Shown: positions 12,101 to 20,215 of the stretch, in pieces
How positions within the stretch are numbered: the first letter of the stretch is position 1
Layout: every line of letters starts with the position of its first letter
NCBI GenBank assembly: GCA_028279655.1
Contig: JANQNH010000004.1
Location: 115,365 to 179,364 of the forward strand
Source: Candidatus Nanoarchaeia archaeon
Lineage (GTDB): Archaea > Nanobdellota > Nanobdellia > Woesearchaeales > JACPBV01
Direction: 5' to 3'
Length of the DNA stretch: 64,000 bases
Translations under genes and position numbers: made by a program
The notes under the pieces: generated by a model
Databases searched by the model: none
What the model was told of the DNA's origin: nothing
What the model saw: the letters and a program-made list of their open reading frames with translations, nothing else

Positions 12101-15100
12101 AATCGAGGATTGCCAGACGTTGATGGAGATAATTACTGCGATGGTGATACCACTGATCCAGACTGCGATGACAAAAATAAGAATATAAACCCTGGCAAGA
12201 CCGAGATTTGCAATGGATTTGATGATAATTGTGATAATGCTCTATTAACTGGCGAAGAAGACACTGACATTGACAGCTACTTACTATGCGCAACAGGGTT
12301 AAGCAAGGATTGTAATGATGATGATGCTACTATGTATCCTGGAAATACAGAGATCTGTGACGGAAAGGACAATAACTGCGATGGAGATATTCCTCTGGAC
12401 GAATCAGATACAGATTCTGATTCCTTCCTGGACTGCAATGACTGTGGACCAGAGGATATAGCTAGGTATCCAGGAGCCCCAGAGAGCTGCAACGGCCTTG
12501 ATGATAACTGTGATGGCCAAATTCCTGAAAATGAAATAGATAGTGACTCGGATGGTTTCTCAGAATGCAACAGCGATTGTGATGATAATAATCCAAACAC
12601 TCACCCGGGAGCTGCAGAACTATGCAACGGTCTAGATGACGACTGTAATCCTTCTACAGACGAAAATGTGGATGGGGATAATGACGGAAAGTCTAGCTGC
12701 CAGGGAGACTGTGATAATTCAGATCCAACGGTTTATCCGGGAGCCACAGAGATTTGTGATGGAAAGGATAACAATTGCGACGGAATCCTTCCAGATAATG
12801 AAAAAGACAATGATGCAGACGGAGTTTCAATATGTGAAGGGGACTGTAATGATTACAATGCAGGCATCAATCCGCAGGAGCAGGACATCTGCCAGGATGG
12901 TATAGACCAGGACTGCAGTGGTATTGATGCAATCTGTAGCTGCATTGATAATGATGGGGATAAGTTCTATGCCCAACATGCAGTTAACTGCCCATATGGA
13001 AACGACTGTGATGATAATAATCCAGGAATCAATCCAAACATTCCAGAGATATGTACAGATGGAATTGACCAGAATTGCGACGGAATGGATCTGACTTGCC
13101 CAGCATGTTTCACAAATAATGACCAGGATGGCTTCTGTGCAGATAATCCATCAGATCCTAACTTTGACTGTGATGATAGCAATCATCTGATAAATCCAGG
13201 AGCACCAGAGATATGCGGAAACCAGGTAGATGAGAATTGCGATGGTGACTCTCCGATATGTACCTGTGAAAACAGAGGATTAGCCGATCAGGATGCTGAC
13301 AGTTATTGCTTGGATGATACAGAGAGACCTGCTGATTGTGATGATACTAACCCAAACACCCACCCTGGAAAAACAGAGATTTGCAACAACCAATATGATG
13401 AGGATTGTTCAGGAGATGCATGGTTATGCCAGGATAACAATATTTGCACCACAAATACATGTGGATCAGGAGAAAGCTGCGACTTCCAGTTCAACACCCT
13501 AGCATGTGAAGACAACCTGTTCTGCACAGTCGATGATCAATGTAGTGATGGAAATTGTCAGGGAACACCAAGAGATTGTTCAGATACCAAAGCCTGCACA
13601 ACCGATACCTGTGATGAAGATACTGATAGTTGTGTCCATAGCACTGCAGGCTGCACTTGTACTGTTGACAGTGACTGTGAAGATGGAGATGTATGTACTG
13701 ATAATACATGTGATGCAAACGGTTATTGTAATGATCCAATACAAAACACCGCTGGTTGTAATGATGGGGACCTATGTACAATAAATGACCGGTGCAGCGC
13801 TGGTGTATGTAGTGGAACAACTAAAGATTGCGGAGATGGAAATACCTGCACAGTAGATTCCTGTGATCCATATACAGGAGGATGCAGGAATGAATATACC
13901 TGCGATTGTACAACAGATACAGAGTGCCAGGACGGAAATTTATGTACTGATGATTATTGTATAGGCGGATCTTGTGTTCATCTGAATAATAATGCAGGAT
14001 GTGATGATAATAACGCCTGCACCCAGAACGATCAATGCAATGATGGGCAATGCATCGGATCTCAAAAGGATTGCTCCGACGGAAAGACCTGTACAACAGA
14101 CAGCTGCAATCCAGGTACAGGATGCGAATATGATTCAACAAACTGTGTATGCTACTCAGACGCAGACTGTGACGATGGAAACATATGTACTGACAATGAA
14201 TGTGATACAACCACTAATCAATGCAAAGCACCCACCTACAATACCGACCCATGTAACGATAACATGTATTGTACCAAGAACGATATATGCACAGAGGGCC
14301 AGTGTATAGGCCAAACAGGGGTTTGTGATGACGGCGACGTTTGTACAAGCACTAGCTGTGATGAAGATACAGATTCCTGCACTAGTAGATTTATCTGTCA
14401 GTGTAGTGAAGATGCAGAATGCAATGATAATAATGTATGTACCAACGATAAATGCTTGGAAGGAAGTTGTCAGAACGTTTTCAATTCAGCTCCATGTGAC
14501 GACAAGAAATACTGTACAGTAGGTGATCAATGTTCAGAAGGAATATGTTTAGGTACTGCCAGGAACTGCCAGGATAGCAGAGATTGTACTTCTGATTCCT
14601 GTTCAGAGGATAACGACAAGTGTGTTTATGATACGACAGGCTGTGATTGTTCATCAGATATAGAGTGCAATGATTTTAATCCATGTACCGACAATACCTG
14701 CGATTCGCAGAGTGGAAAATGCAGCATTCCTTCAAATAATCAGGCCCAGTGCAGTGATGGGCTTTATTGTACTGGCCAGGATGTTTGTACAGAAGGCATC
14801 TGCATAGGAACAACAAAGGATTGTGATGATGCCCTATCATGTACTATCGATGGGTGTTCAGAAGATCTGGATAAATGCGTCTACAATTTTGTATGTCCTT
14901 GTTCAACAGAGGCTGAATGTGAGGATAATAATCCCTGTACAACAGAAGCCTGTGTTGGTAATACCTGCCGTTATACACGTCTGAGCGACTGCGATAATGA
15001 CAATGCGTGTGATGATGTTGATTTAGATGACGATAATGATGGCATTCCGGATGCAGATGATCTTGAAGATTGCACTCCCACCGGATGTAACATAAACATG

Positions 15101-16864
15101 AACACAGGGGTCCAGATAGATACGGATGGTGATGGTGTTTGTGATGGATTGGATCAATGCGATAACAGCAACATAGGGTGTTCTGTAAACTCTCAAGGTT
15201 GCCCAAATAGCTGTGATGAAGAGGTAGATCCAGAATGTGTTGGAGACCCATCATGCGTTTGTCCAACCTGCGAAAGCTGCAATGATGTTTACGGATTTAG
15301 ATGTAGCGGTCAGGAATGTAGCACATGCGGAGATTGTTGGCTGGATTTAGTACCAGGACAGAAAGACCAGTGTAAGAGCTGCACATCTATGACATCCTGT
15401 GAACAGTATGACTCCCAGATGGACTGCACTAGCAATCCTTGCATATCTGGATCCACATGTGAATGGGTAAATGAGGAATGCTCTACTGTTGACACAATTC
15501 CTCCTCCTCAGCCCGTACTTGATCCACTACCTTCTAGGGTAGTTTCAGAATTTATAACCATCACAGGAACTGCTGAAGAGGGAGCAATAGTAAAAGTCTA
15601 TCTAAATGAAATCTATGTTGGGCATTCCTTTGTTGAAGAAGGAATTTTTGAGGTTCCAAACGTTCAGTTGCACCCAGGAGAGAACAATATAACTACCCAG
15701 GCAGAGGATGCCTCCAACAACGTAGGTCCAATGTCTGAAATTACAACCCTTTATTATATATCAGAAGGGCCAAGCATTACTACTAGTGAACCAGGAGAAG
15801 GGGAGATAAAGAATAGTGTTGATCAGATAACTGCAAAGTTAGAGCGTTACCTTGATACCCCTATAGATTTTGCAGCCTCAAATATAATCCTTAGGGACAG
15901 CTCCAAAAATATTATTGCAGGAATTCTCACAAACAATGGTGTTGATGAGCTCTATTTCACCCCAACTCTTCCTTTGGAAGACGACGTCTACAACGCAACC
16001 GTTACCGCTGTGGACGATGTTGCTAATGCTATGCAATACTATATCATATTTACAGTTTCTAGCCAGGCTCCAATGATTGAGATTGACATTCCAAAAGACA
16101 ATGATGTTGTGAATTCAAGATCGATAAATTTCAAAGGTACGATAAAATCACAGGTTAGCACAGTAAGGATTGTAAAAAGCACTCTTGAATTTGACAATAA
16201 TAAGCATACAGTGACATTATCTGATGATAATACCTATGATCTGACTTTACAGGTAGGTGAGGATGGGGAATATGATTTTAACATAACCTCCGAAAACGAA
16301 CTGGTCAGGATAGCAGTAGAAAAGGGGACAATCACTATAGACACTACAGGCCCAGGGGGATGTGTGAAGGTAGGTTCAAATATAATATGCAAGGCACAGG
16401 CAGATACTGGGGATGGAAGATCTCAATCCTCAGTGACAGAACCAGACAAGGATGGTGACGGGATGCCTGATGCTTTTGAATATAAATACTGGGATTGTAT
16501 AACCTGTGCAGATCCTGATGAAGACTCCGACGGTGATGGGATTAAGAACAGCTTAGATCCAACACCCGTAACTGGCACCTCTAGTTCTCAGGGCCCTGGA
16601 GGAACAGTAACCTTGGTAACTAACACAGACATATGCAAAGATTCTGACAATGGGATTGATTATTATGTCCAAGGAACTGCAGAAGGCCCCGTAGCAGACC
16701 TTGAAGATCATCCAGCAGACGTTAAAGTGACGGTTACAGACTTTTGCACAGGTTCAGACAACGCCCTCTATGAATATGCCTGCACAACCAATGAACCTTA
16801 TGGAGTCTATGGAACCAGCTTTACTTGTCCAAATAGTTGCCATAATGGGGCTTGTCTTCCTTAA
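6131..16864 (+). CDS. Giant MopE-repeat (putative metal-binding) secreted protein
   Basis: A 3577-aa secreted protein. I chose the ATG at 6131, which overlaps the previous stop (ATGA) and gives a proper signal peptide (KNILKATTLLLIMVSIISI); an in-frame ATG at 6104 would only add nine polar residues. After an Ig-like part (~30-250) come about 44 repeats (~253-2433) of the MopE type: DxDxDG..., DCDDxDxxxxPGAxEIC, then DGxDNDCDG. These aspartate- and cysteine-rich loops resemble calcium- or copper-binding repeats. Next are cysteine-rich DNNxCTxDxC repeats (~2434-2953), thrombospondin type 3-like repeats (~2955-3020), a PSI-like unit (~3036-3119), Ig-like domains (~3123-3403) and a D-rich end module (~3438-3477) that also occurs in the next gene. 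No membrane anchor is seen. Near-identical stretches inside the gene show recent internal duplication. Function is inferred only: surface adhesin, metal storage or matrix. Confidence 0.88.
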   Translation: MRTKNILKATTLLLIMVSIISITYSLTYSERECLLFCYLLDTEGTTTLTNNPQPIHTVTVKSAVDYTPDLSQTYFKKDGAIIVHNNDFTRRWQQTENAKRWYLDFTASSKTLETGSYTFSTVFFNPHDASDTISYSYDYIIDTTSPTIEPPTGSTGFIFTEGDQQTSDIDLDENIKIKALVKDIEAGNDITDSIVESVEVVIGSVSYPMQHDSNNIYTIIVPSLPVGSYEVQFKAQDNLQNQNDAVRTNFEVVCLDEDNDGAYQDIAGCTPVDCDDNDPTRYPGADETCQDGIDNDCSGEDSLCACSENDGDGYYGTDRLTCPFGPDCNDNNDAIHPGAVEICMDGIDNDCSEGDATCPSCFNNNDRDAYCADDPNSPNYDCVDTDPAINPGATEVCEDGVDNDCSGGDAECTCDNKGLEDTDRDNFCKDDPIDADCDDQNAEVNPGADEICNGIDDDCDGTLFVGEEDSDDDGYYACSTLNHDCNDQDDDINPAAEEICGNQIDENCDGSAPECSCSERGLDDNDGDNSCSDVDCDDSNPSIHPGANDICLDGIDQDCYGGDAACTCVDSDGDTYFEFDTTNCRIGRDCNDKDAAINPDADEICTDGIDQDCDGIDLTCPICNYGYYNIDRDGFCSDIDCDDRDVSVHPLATEICEDGKDNDCSDGDAECTCDNKGLEDTDRDNFCKDDPIDADCNDQNAEVNPGADEICNGIDDDCDGSLFIGEDDVDGDGYYFCSVGPNYDCDDNDMAINPSAEEICGNDIDENCDDDAPLCSCVDRGLVDSDNDGYCGDDITNIDCDDNNAAINPGANDICYDGIDQDCQGGDAACACVDSDGDTYYEEDPINCRIGRDCNDNDAGINPNANEICTDGIDQDCDGNDLTCPICNYGYNNVDRDGYCSDIDCDDLNAGVSPGSTEVCDGIDNDCDGNIDEEVKNSCTNYATCAKYETCADCLTAPIELCNGMDDDCDGATDEEVGYICYDYRTCQQYASCSVCPDEPVEQCNGLDDNCDGVIPDNEKDDDLDGFSECEGDCADNNADIHPDAVELCNNIDDDCNPDTNEGSDEDNDGKSSCDGDCDDSDPNVYPEAPEICDGKDSNCDQVIPDNEKDSDGDGVSQCEGDCNEDSADIYPGAIDICGDGVDQDCDFRDGCTCSDIDKDGFLGYDPVTCTYGTDCDDTNVNINPSKTDICGNSLDEDCDGIVAICTDCYPHQDFDNDASCSDVDCDDTDPNRHPGAYELCDSNIDYNCDGKYGICSCENKGLPDADNDNYCSGDTYPNNDCRDNDASVHPGADEGCNGIDNDCDTIIPASERDNDGDGIRICQNDCDDENADKYPGNQEVCDGFDNDCDGEIDEGLLKDCKNYDSCTTYQTCSVCAPTPTEICDGLDNDCDGAVDEGLKNTCIIYSSCTSYETCSQCPAAPEEICDGMDNDCDGLVDEGLTHKCMDYNTCTQYDSCTACPAAPAEVCDGIDNDCDGSYLPDETDQDNDGIYVCQGDCDDSDAAVHPGAEEICQDGKDNDCVGGDTICNCVETDGDGFYGKDPLTCPYGTDCNDNDPNINPAADEICQDGIDNDCVNGDSICPSCFVNVDRDSYCGDPAEDCDDNDPTVYPGATEICEDGKDNDCSAGDISCICDDKGLPDNDKDNYCDGDTTDTDCDDKNKNINPGKTEICNGFDDNCDSILYNGEMDVDGDGYMLCSPEPYDDCDDNDESAHPGATEICDEVDNDCDGEVDEGVKNSCTNYATCTPYETCGDCSVTPQEVCDGIDNDCNGNIDEGVTHTCMNYATCTEYDTCLICPTAPQEICDGLDNDCDGNYLAGEVDQDGDGVYVCQGDCDDTDPNIYPGADEICQDGKDNDCIGGDAFCDCSDYDGDGFHGFDRQTCRAGKDCEDRPAGQDGVLGTVDDGINIYPGADEICSDQIDNDCMNGDLICPYTCIHNRDRDAYCADDPNSPNFDCDDSDEGVHPGATEVCEDGKDNDCIGGDAECTCDNRGLPDVDGDNYCDGDTTDPDCDDKNKNINPGKTEICNGFDDNCDNALLTGEEDTDIDSYLLCATGLSKDCNDDDATMYPGNTEICDGKDNNCDGDIPLDESDTDSDSFLDCNDCGPEDIARYPGAPESCNGLDDNCDGQIPENEIDSDSDGFSECNSDCDDNNPNTHPGAAELCNGLDDDCNPSTDENVDGDNDGKSSCQGDCDNSDPTVYPGATEICDGKDNNCDGILPDNEKDNDADGVSICEGDCNDYNAGINPQEQDICQDGIDQDCSGIDAICSCIDNDGDKFYAQHAVNCPYGNDCDDNNPGINPNIPEICTDGIDQNCDGMDLTCPACFTNNDQDGFCADNPSDPNFDCDDSNHLINPGAPEICGNQVDENCDGDSPICTCENRGLADQDADSYCLDDTERPADCDDTNPNTHPGKTEICNNQYDEDCSGDAWLCQDNNICTTNTCGSGESCDFQFNTLACEDNLFCTVDDQCSDGNCQGTPRDCSDTKACTTDTCDEDTDSCVHSTAGCTCTVDSDCEDGDVCTDNTCDANGYCNDPIQNTAGCNDGDLCTINDRCSAGVCSGTTKDCGDGNTCTVDSCDPYTGGCRNEYTCDCTTDTECQDGNLCTDDYCIGGSCVHLNNNAGCDDNNACTQNDQCNDGQCIGSQKDCSDGKTCTTDSCNPGTGCEYDSTNCVCYSDADCDDGNICTDNECDTTTNQCKAPTYNTDPCNDNMYCTKNDICTEGQCIGQTGVCDDGDVCTSTSCDEDTDSCTSRFICQCSEDAECNDNNVCTNDKCLEGSCQNVFNSAPCDDKKYCTVGDQCSEGICLGTARNCQDSRDCTSDSCSEDNDKCVYDTTGCDCSSDIECNDFNPCTDNTCDSQSGKCSIPSNNQAQCSDGLYCTGQDVCTEGICIGTTKDCDDALSCTIDGCSEDLDKCVYNFVCPCSTEAECEDNNPCTTEACVGNTCRYTRLSDCDNDNACDDVDLDDDNDGIPDADDLEDCTPTGCNINMNTGVQIDTDGDGVCDGLDQCDNSNIGCSVNSQGCPNSCDEEVDPECVGDPSCVCPTCESCNDVYGFRCSGQECSTCGDCWLDLVPGQKDQCKSCTSMTSCEQYDSQMDCTSNPCISGSTCEWVNEECSTVDTIPPPQPVLDPLPSRVVSEFITITGTAEEGAIVKVYLNEIYVGHSFVEEGIFEVPNVQLHPGENNITTQAEDASNNVGPMSEITTLYYISEGPSITTSEPGEGEIKNSVDQITAKLERYLDTPIDFAASNIILRDSSKNIIAGILTNNGVDELYFTPTLPLEDDVYNATVTAVDDVANAMQYYIIFTVSSQAPMIEIDIPKDNDVVNSRSINFKGTIKSQVSTVRIVKSTLEFDNNKHTVTLSDDNTYDLTLQVGEDGEYDFNITSENELVRIAVEKGTITIDTTGPGGCVKVGSNIICKAQADTGDGRSQSSVTEPDKDGDGMPDAFEYKYWDCITCADPDEDSDGDGIKNSLDPTPVTGTSSSQGPGGTVTLVTNTDICKDSDNGIDYYVQGTAEGPVADLEDHPADVKVTVTDFCTGSDNALYEYACTTNEPYGVYGTSFTCPNSCHNGACLP
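7352..8218 (+). repeat. Internal duplication, 90-nt identical block spaced 777 nt apart
   Basis: The 90 nt at 7352-7441 are repeated without change at 8129-8218. The offset of 777 nt (259 codons) keeps the frame, so a unit of several MopE repeats was duplicated, or was homogenised by gene conversion, recently enough that third codon positions are unchanged. Confidence 0.85.
11063..12234 (+). repeat. Internal duplication, 107-nt block (one mismatch) spaced 1065 nt apart
   Basis: The 107 nt at 11063-11169 recur at 12128-12234 with a single difference (A versus C in the GAT-CAG context). The offset is 355 codons, again in frame, and differs from the 777-nt unit nearer the start of the gene, so at least two separate duplication or conversion events are recorded. 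Confidence 0.85.
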
Positions 16865-16888
16865 TGATAACAAACGCAGAAGGAAAAA

Positions 16889-19705
16889 TTGAACAGAAAA
16901 AACATCATTCCAATAATTGCACTATATCTTATGATCAATATAGCGTTTGCTATAGACCTACGACCAGAAATCCAGGTTACTTTCTATGAAGAAGTGAATC
17001 CAGATACAATCAAGGTAAATCTTACCAATTCTTCAGGAGATATTTGGAATCTGGAATTGTTGCCCTCCTCCTCCAATCCAAATTTTATCTACAAACCAAT
17101 CAATGATTTGACAGAAGGTTATTATACCATCAAGGCTCAAGCAGAGGATTACCAGGGAACAATGGGTCCAGTAATAGAATTACAGTTTCCTTTCACAATC
17201 AATCCATTGGATATTGAGATTATCGACCCAACCTTTGGGGTTTCAGATAATACTCCTTTTGATTTTATCATAGATACCATTGACACAGAAAGAGATGCCT
17301 ATTGTAGGTATAGTCTAACTAGTGATAAACCTTTTGATGATATGACTCTTCTCTTTGATAAGATCAGCACCACCAGGCACAGGAAGCAGGATTTCACAAA
17401 TACAGGAAGGGTCTATGTAAGGTGCAAGGACCAATACAAGGAAAGCTCGGATTATTTCGATTTGATTGTAGATCCGGATCCACCCGAGGTTACCTTAAGT
17501 GCAGACCCAATTACAGAACCAGACAGTCCAGGGCACTACTCTACAGAGTTGATGATAGAGACAGACAAAGATACTATCTGTAGATATTCCCCAAGTGCCT
17601 CAGAAGATTATGATTCAATGCAAAAAATTCCAATCGATAACGACGAATCAGAGTATTACTATAGGACCATTCATGGACACACGCTTACAGAAGCAGAGCT
17701 TATTGATGGACAGATTAATCCTATTTATGTTATCTGTAAAAGCAAAGCAGGAATACTATCCCCTAGGGAAATTATAGAGATTAACGTAGATACAGATTCT
17801 CCTCCGGAAATCTATGTCAATTCTCCAAGGGGAGCAATTACAGATACCACTCCTCTGTTCGATGTAACTACGAGTAAAAATGCTAGATGTGATCTATTCA
17901 ATGGGTCTAGTGAAGATCCTGACCGTAGATGGGGGATGGTTGGAGTCCAAAAGACTCACACCAAACAGTTTACTACACCCTTAGAGTCAGGAAGCTACAC
18001 CTTTTATGTAGAGTGCGTATTTGATATCGCTACAGAACAACCTCCCCCTGTTGCTATATCGTTCAGCATAGACAACACCCCACCAAACATGACCTATGTT
18101 AATATGATATCTCCTATTGAGAATGAGACAGACAAGACATATAAGGATGACGAATTATGTGCTGAATGGGATGGAGAAGACGGAGAAACATCCATTGATC
18201 TATATGCTTACTATGTATTTTGGGACAAATCAACAGATCAACTGATAAGGGATGGCACGAAATCTCCAAAGTCCGATAACGAATACTGTATAGATGTCGA
18301 ATTAAACGATTCAGAAAAATATTATCTAAAAGTACAGGCACAAAACAGCGTCGGATTATGGGGTAGCAATATGACCAGCTCTAAGATAACAGTTGACTTC
18401 GATCTATCTCCAGCAGGATGTAATAATGACAGGAAAGACGGAGATGAAACAGACGTGGACTGCGGAGGATATTGTGATGGATGCTCTGTTGGCGAAGATT
18501 GCTTGTTGAATTCAGACTGTGATACCTTGTTTTGCAATTCTCAGAATAACAAATGTGCAGCAGCCAGCTGTAGTGATAGGGTGAAAAACGGAGCAGAGAC
18601 AGACGTTGACTGTGGAGGAAGAAAATGCACTAAATGCGATATAGGTGATTCATGCAAGAAAAACACTGACTGTAAATCAGGAAATTGTGAATCCAGTTCA
18701 GGAAAATGTACAGAAGTTTTAGATGAGTGCAGTAATAATAGGTTAGATGTTTCAGAAACAGATATTGACTGTGGAGGAACATGCCCTGCCTGCAGTGTTG
18801 GAAAAAGCTGTGATTCAAATTCTGATTGTATCTCTACAGCCGAATGCAGAGGGGGGGCATGTACTCTGAGGCAGGTAGATTCTGATGGAGACGGAATCTT
18901 TGATGACGATGATAACTGCCCCGAAATCCCTAACGATGATCAGGCAGACGTGGATGAGGATGGGATAGGTGATGGATGTGACCCTGATTCTGATAACGAC
19001 GGATTACCTGATTCATTTGAACAGAAATATTTTGATTGCGTAACATGTGCTGAGCCTAATGATGATCCAGATGGCGACACCCTCACAAACTCAGAAGAAT
19101 ATACCTACAATACGAATCCTATGAATTCTGACTCTGATAGGGATGGTTACACTGATATAACAGAGATTGATAAAGGGACAGACCCCTTAGATCCAAGTTC
19201 AAAACCAGGAGGAGGAATTGGAATATATCTTCTTATTCTATTGTTACTGTTGCTTTTAGGAGTAGGAGGTTATTTTGGTTATACCTATTTCATCAAGAAA
19301 AAACCAGGAGAGCCAAAACCACCATTTCCCAAAGAGCCAATCCCAAAAGAACCCATTCAAAGACCCCCACCTCGTAGGCCTATGATGCCTCAAAGAAAGC
19401 CTTCTGCTCCACCAGTAGCTAGGGGAGGACCTATAAGGCCCCATAAATCCATGTCGAAAAAACCAGCCATACAACCAGTTGCTCCAAAAAAAACAGAGCC
19501 AAAAGATACAAAATCAAAAGAGACCAAACCAAAAAAGAGGGTTAGAAGGAAGAAGAGAAAGGAAGACATATTTCAAAGGCTAAGGAAGATAACCAGGACA
19601 GAACGTATAGATCAAACAGAAAAAAGGATGAGAGCCCTGGATATGACAGACCAAGAACTAAAGGAAAGGATCGGTAAGCTGAAAAAAGAGTTGAAAGTAA
19701 GGTAA
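16889..19705 (+). CDS. Membrane-anchored surface protein with Ig-like, cysteine-rich and thrombospondin-3-like repeats
   Basis: A 938-aa protein. The start is TTG, preceded by AGAAGGA; no ATG in frame would retain the signal peptide (NIIPIIALYLMINIAFA). Modules: Ig-like domains (~25-505), three cysteine-rich repeats of the form DGxETDVDCGGxCxxC...C....DC...C (~510-660), thrombospondin type 3-like D-rich repeats (~664-767), one transmembrane helix (~775-798, mostly Leu/Ile) and a ~140-aa cytoplasmic tail rich in proline, then lysine, ending in a charged helix. It is the only one of the three large proteins with a visible anchor, so it may hold the other two on the cell (inference). Its module around the pattern DGLPDSFEQKYFDC matches the end module of the 3577-aa protein. 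It lies 24 nt downstream of that gene, in the same operon. Confidence 0.85.
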   Translation: MNRKNIIPIIALYLMINIAFAIDLRPEIQVTFYEEVNPDTIKVNLTNSSGDIWNLELLPSSSNPNFIYKPINDLTEGYYTIKAQAEDYQGTMGPVIELQFPFTINPLDIEIIDPTFGVSDNTPFDFIIDTIDTERDAYCRYSLTSDKPFDDMTLLFDKISTTRHRKQDFTNTGRVYVRCKDQYKESSDYFDLIVDPDPPEVTLSADPITEPDSPGHYSTELMIETDKDTICRYSPSASEDYDSMQKIPIDNDESEYYYRTIHGHTLTEAELIDGQINPIYVICKSKAGILSPREIIEINVDTDSPPEIYVNSPRGAITDTTPLFDVTTSKNARCDLFNGSSEDPDRRWGMVGVQKTHTKQFTTPLESGSYTFYVECVFDIATEQPPPVAISFSIDNTPPNMTYVNMISPIENETDKTYKDDELCAEWDGEDGETSIDLYAYYVFWDKSTDQLIRDGTKSPKSDNEYCIDVELNDSEKYYLKVQAQNSVGLWGSNMTSSKITVDFDLSPAGCNNDRKDGDETDVDCGGYCDGCSVGEDCLLNSDCDTLFCNSQNNKCAAASCSDRVKNGAETDVDCGGRKCTKCDIGDSCKKNTDCKSGNCESSSGKCTEVLDECSNNRLDVSETDIDCGGTCPACSVGKSCDSNSDCISTAECRGGACTLRQVDSDGDGIFDDDDNCPEIPNDDQADVDEDGIGDGCDPDSDNDGLPDSFEQKYFDCVTCAEPNDDPDGDTLTNSEEYTYNTNPMNSDSDRDGYTDITEIDKGTDPLDPSSKPGGGIGIYLLILLLLLLLGVGGYFGYTYFIKKKPGEPKPPFPKEPIPKEPIQRPPPRRPMMPQRKPSAPPVARGGPIRPHKSMSKKPAIQPVAPKKTEPKDTKSKETKPKKRVRRKKRKEDIFQRLRKITRTERIDQTEKRMRALDMTDQELKERIGKLKKELKVR

Positions 19706-19706
19706 A

Positions 19707-20210
19707 ATGTCAAAAAGTCAGATATCCTCTCAGATTTTTATTTATGTCATTGCAATTGTCCTATTCTCATTTGTCTTGATTTATGGTTACAATTCCATAA
19801 AAGGATTTAAAGAAAGAGGGGAACAGATATCCTACATTAAGTTCAAAACAGACATGACATCTACCGTGAACAGGATTTCTTCTGATTATGGGACCTTAAA
19901 GAGGGAAGAGTTCTTTCTAGGAGGACAGTATAGTAAGGTTTGTTTTCTTCAGACCTACAATCCCCCTGGGAACCTGGATAACCTGGTTACAGATAATATA
20001 GTGAAGAACATTGTAGAGGACGGAGTAGATAAGAACGTTTTTCTGTTCACAACTACCCTGAAAGAATCCTTCGACGCCGGAGAAATTGATGTAGTAAATC
20101 CCCCAAACGGAGGATATCTATGCATAGACACCGTAAACGGAAAGTTAAATGTGCAATTTGAAGGCAAAGGAGACCATGCACTAATCTCTGCATGGCCGAC
20201 AACACCTTAG
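19707..20210 (+). CDS. Pilin-like membrane-anchored protein of unknown function
   Basis: A 167-aa protein beginning MSKSQISSQIFIYVIA followed by a hydrophobic helix (~8-27), then a soluble domain of ~135 residues. The charged N-terminus before one helix resembles archaeal type IV pilin-like proteins. It starts one base after the stop of the 938-aa surface protein (TAA then ATG), so it belongs to the same operon. Two cysteines (about positions 73 and 137) could form a disulfide. Similar short proteins are common in DPANN genomes, but no function is known to me. Confidence 0.75.
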   Translation: MSKSQISSQIFIYVIAIVLFSFVLIYGYNSIKGFKERGEQISYIKFKTDMTSTVNRISSDYGTLKREEFFLGGQYSKVCFLQTYNPPGNLDNLVTDNIVKNIVEDGVDKNVFLFTTTLKESFDAGEIDVVNPPNGGYLCIDTVNGKLNVQFEGKGDHALISAWPTTP

Positions 20211-20215
20211 ATGAT

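Noticed and set aside
6890..13430. CRISPR array or satellite DNA
   Set aside because: The periodic DNA is protein-coding throughout; units vary in length and spacing, and the repeats are at the protein level.
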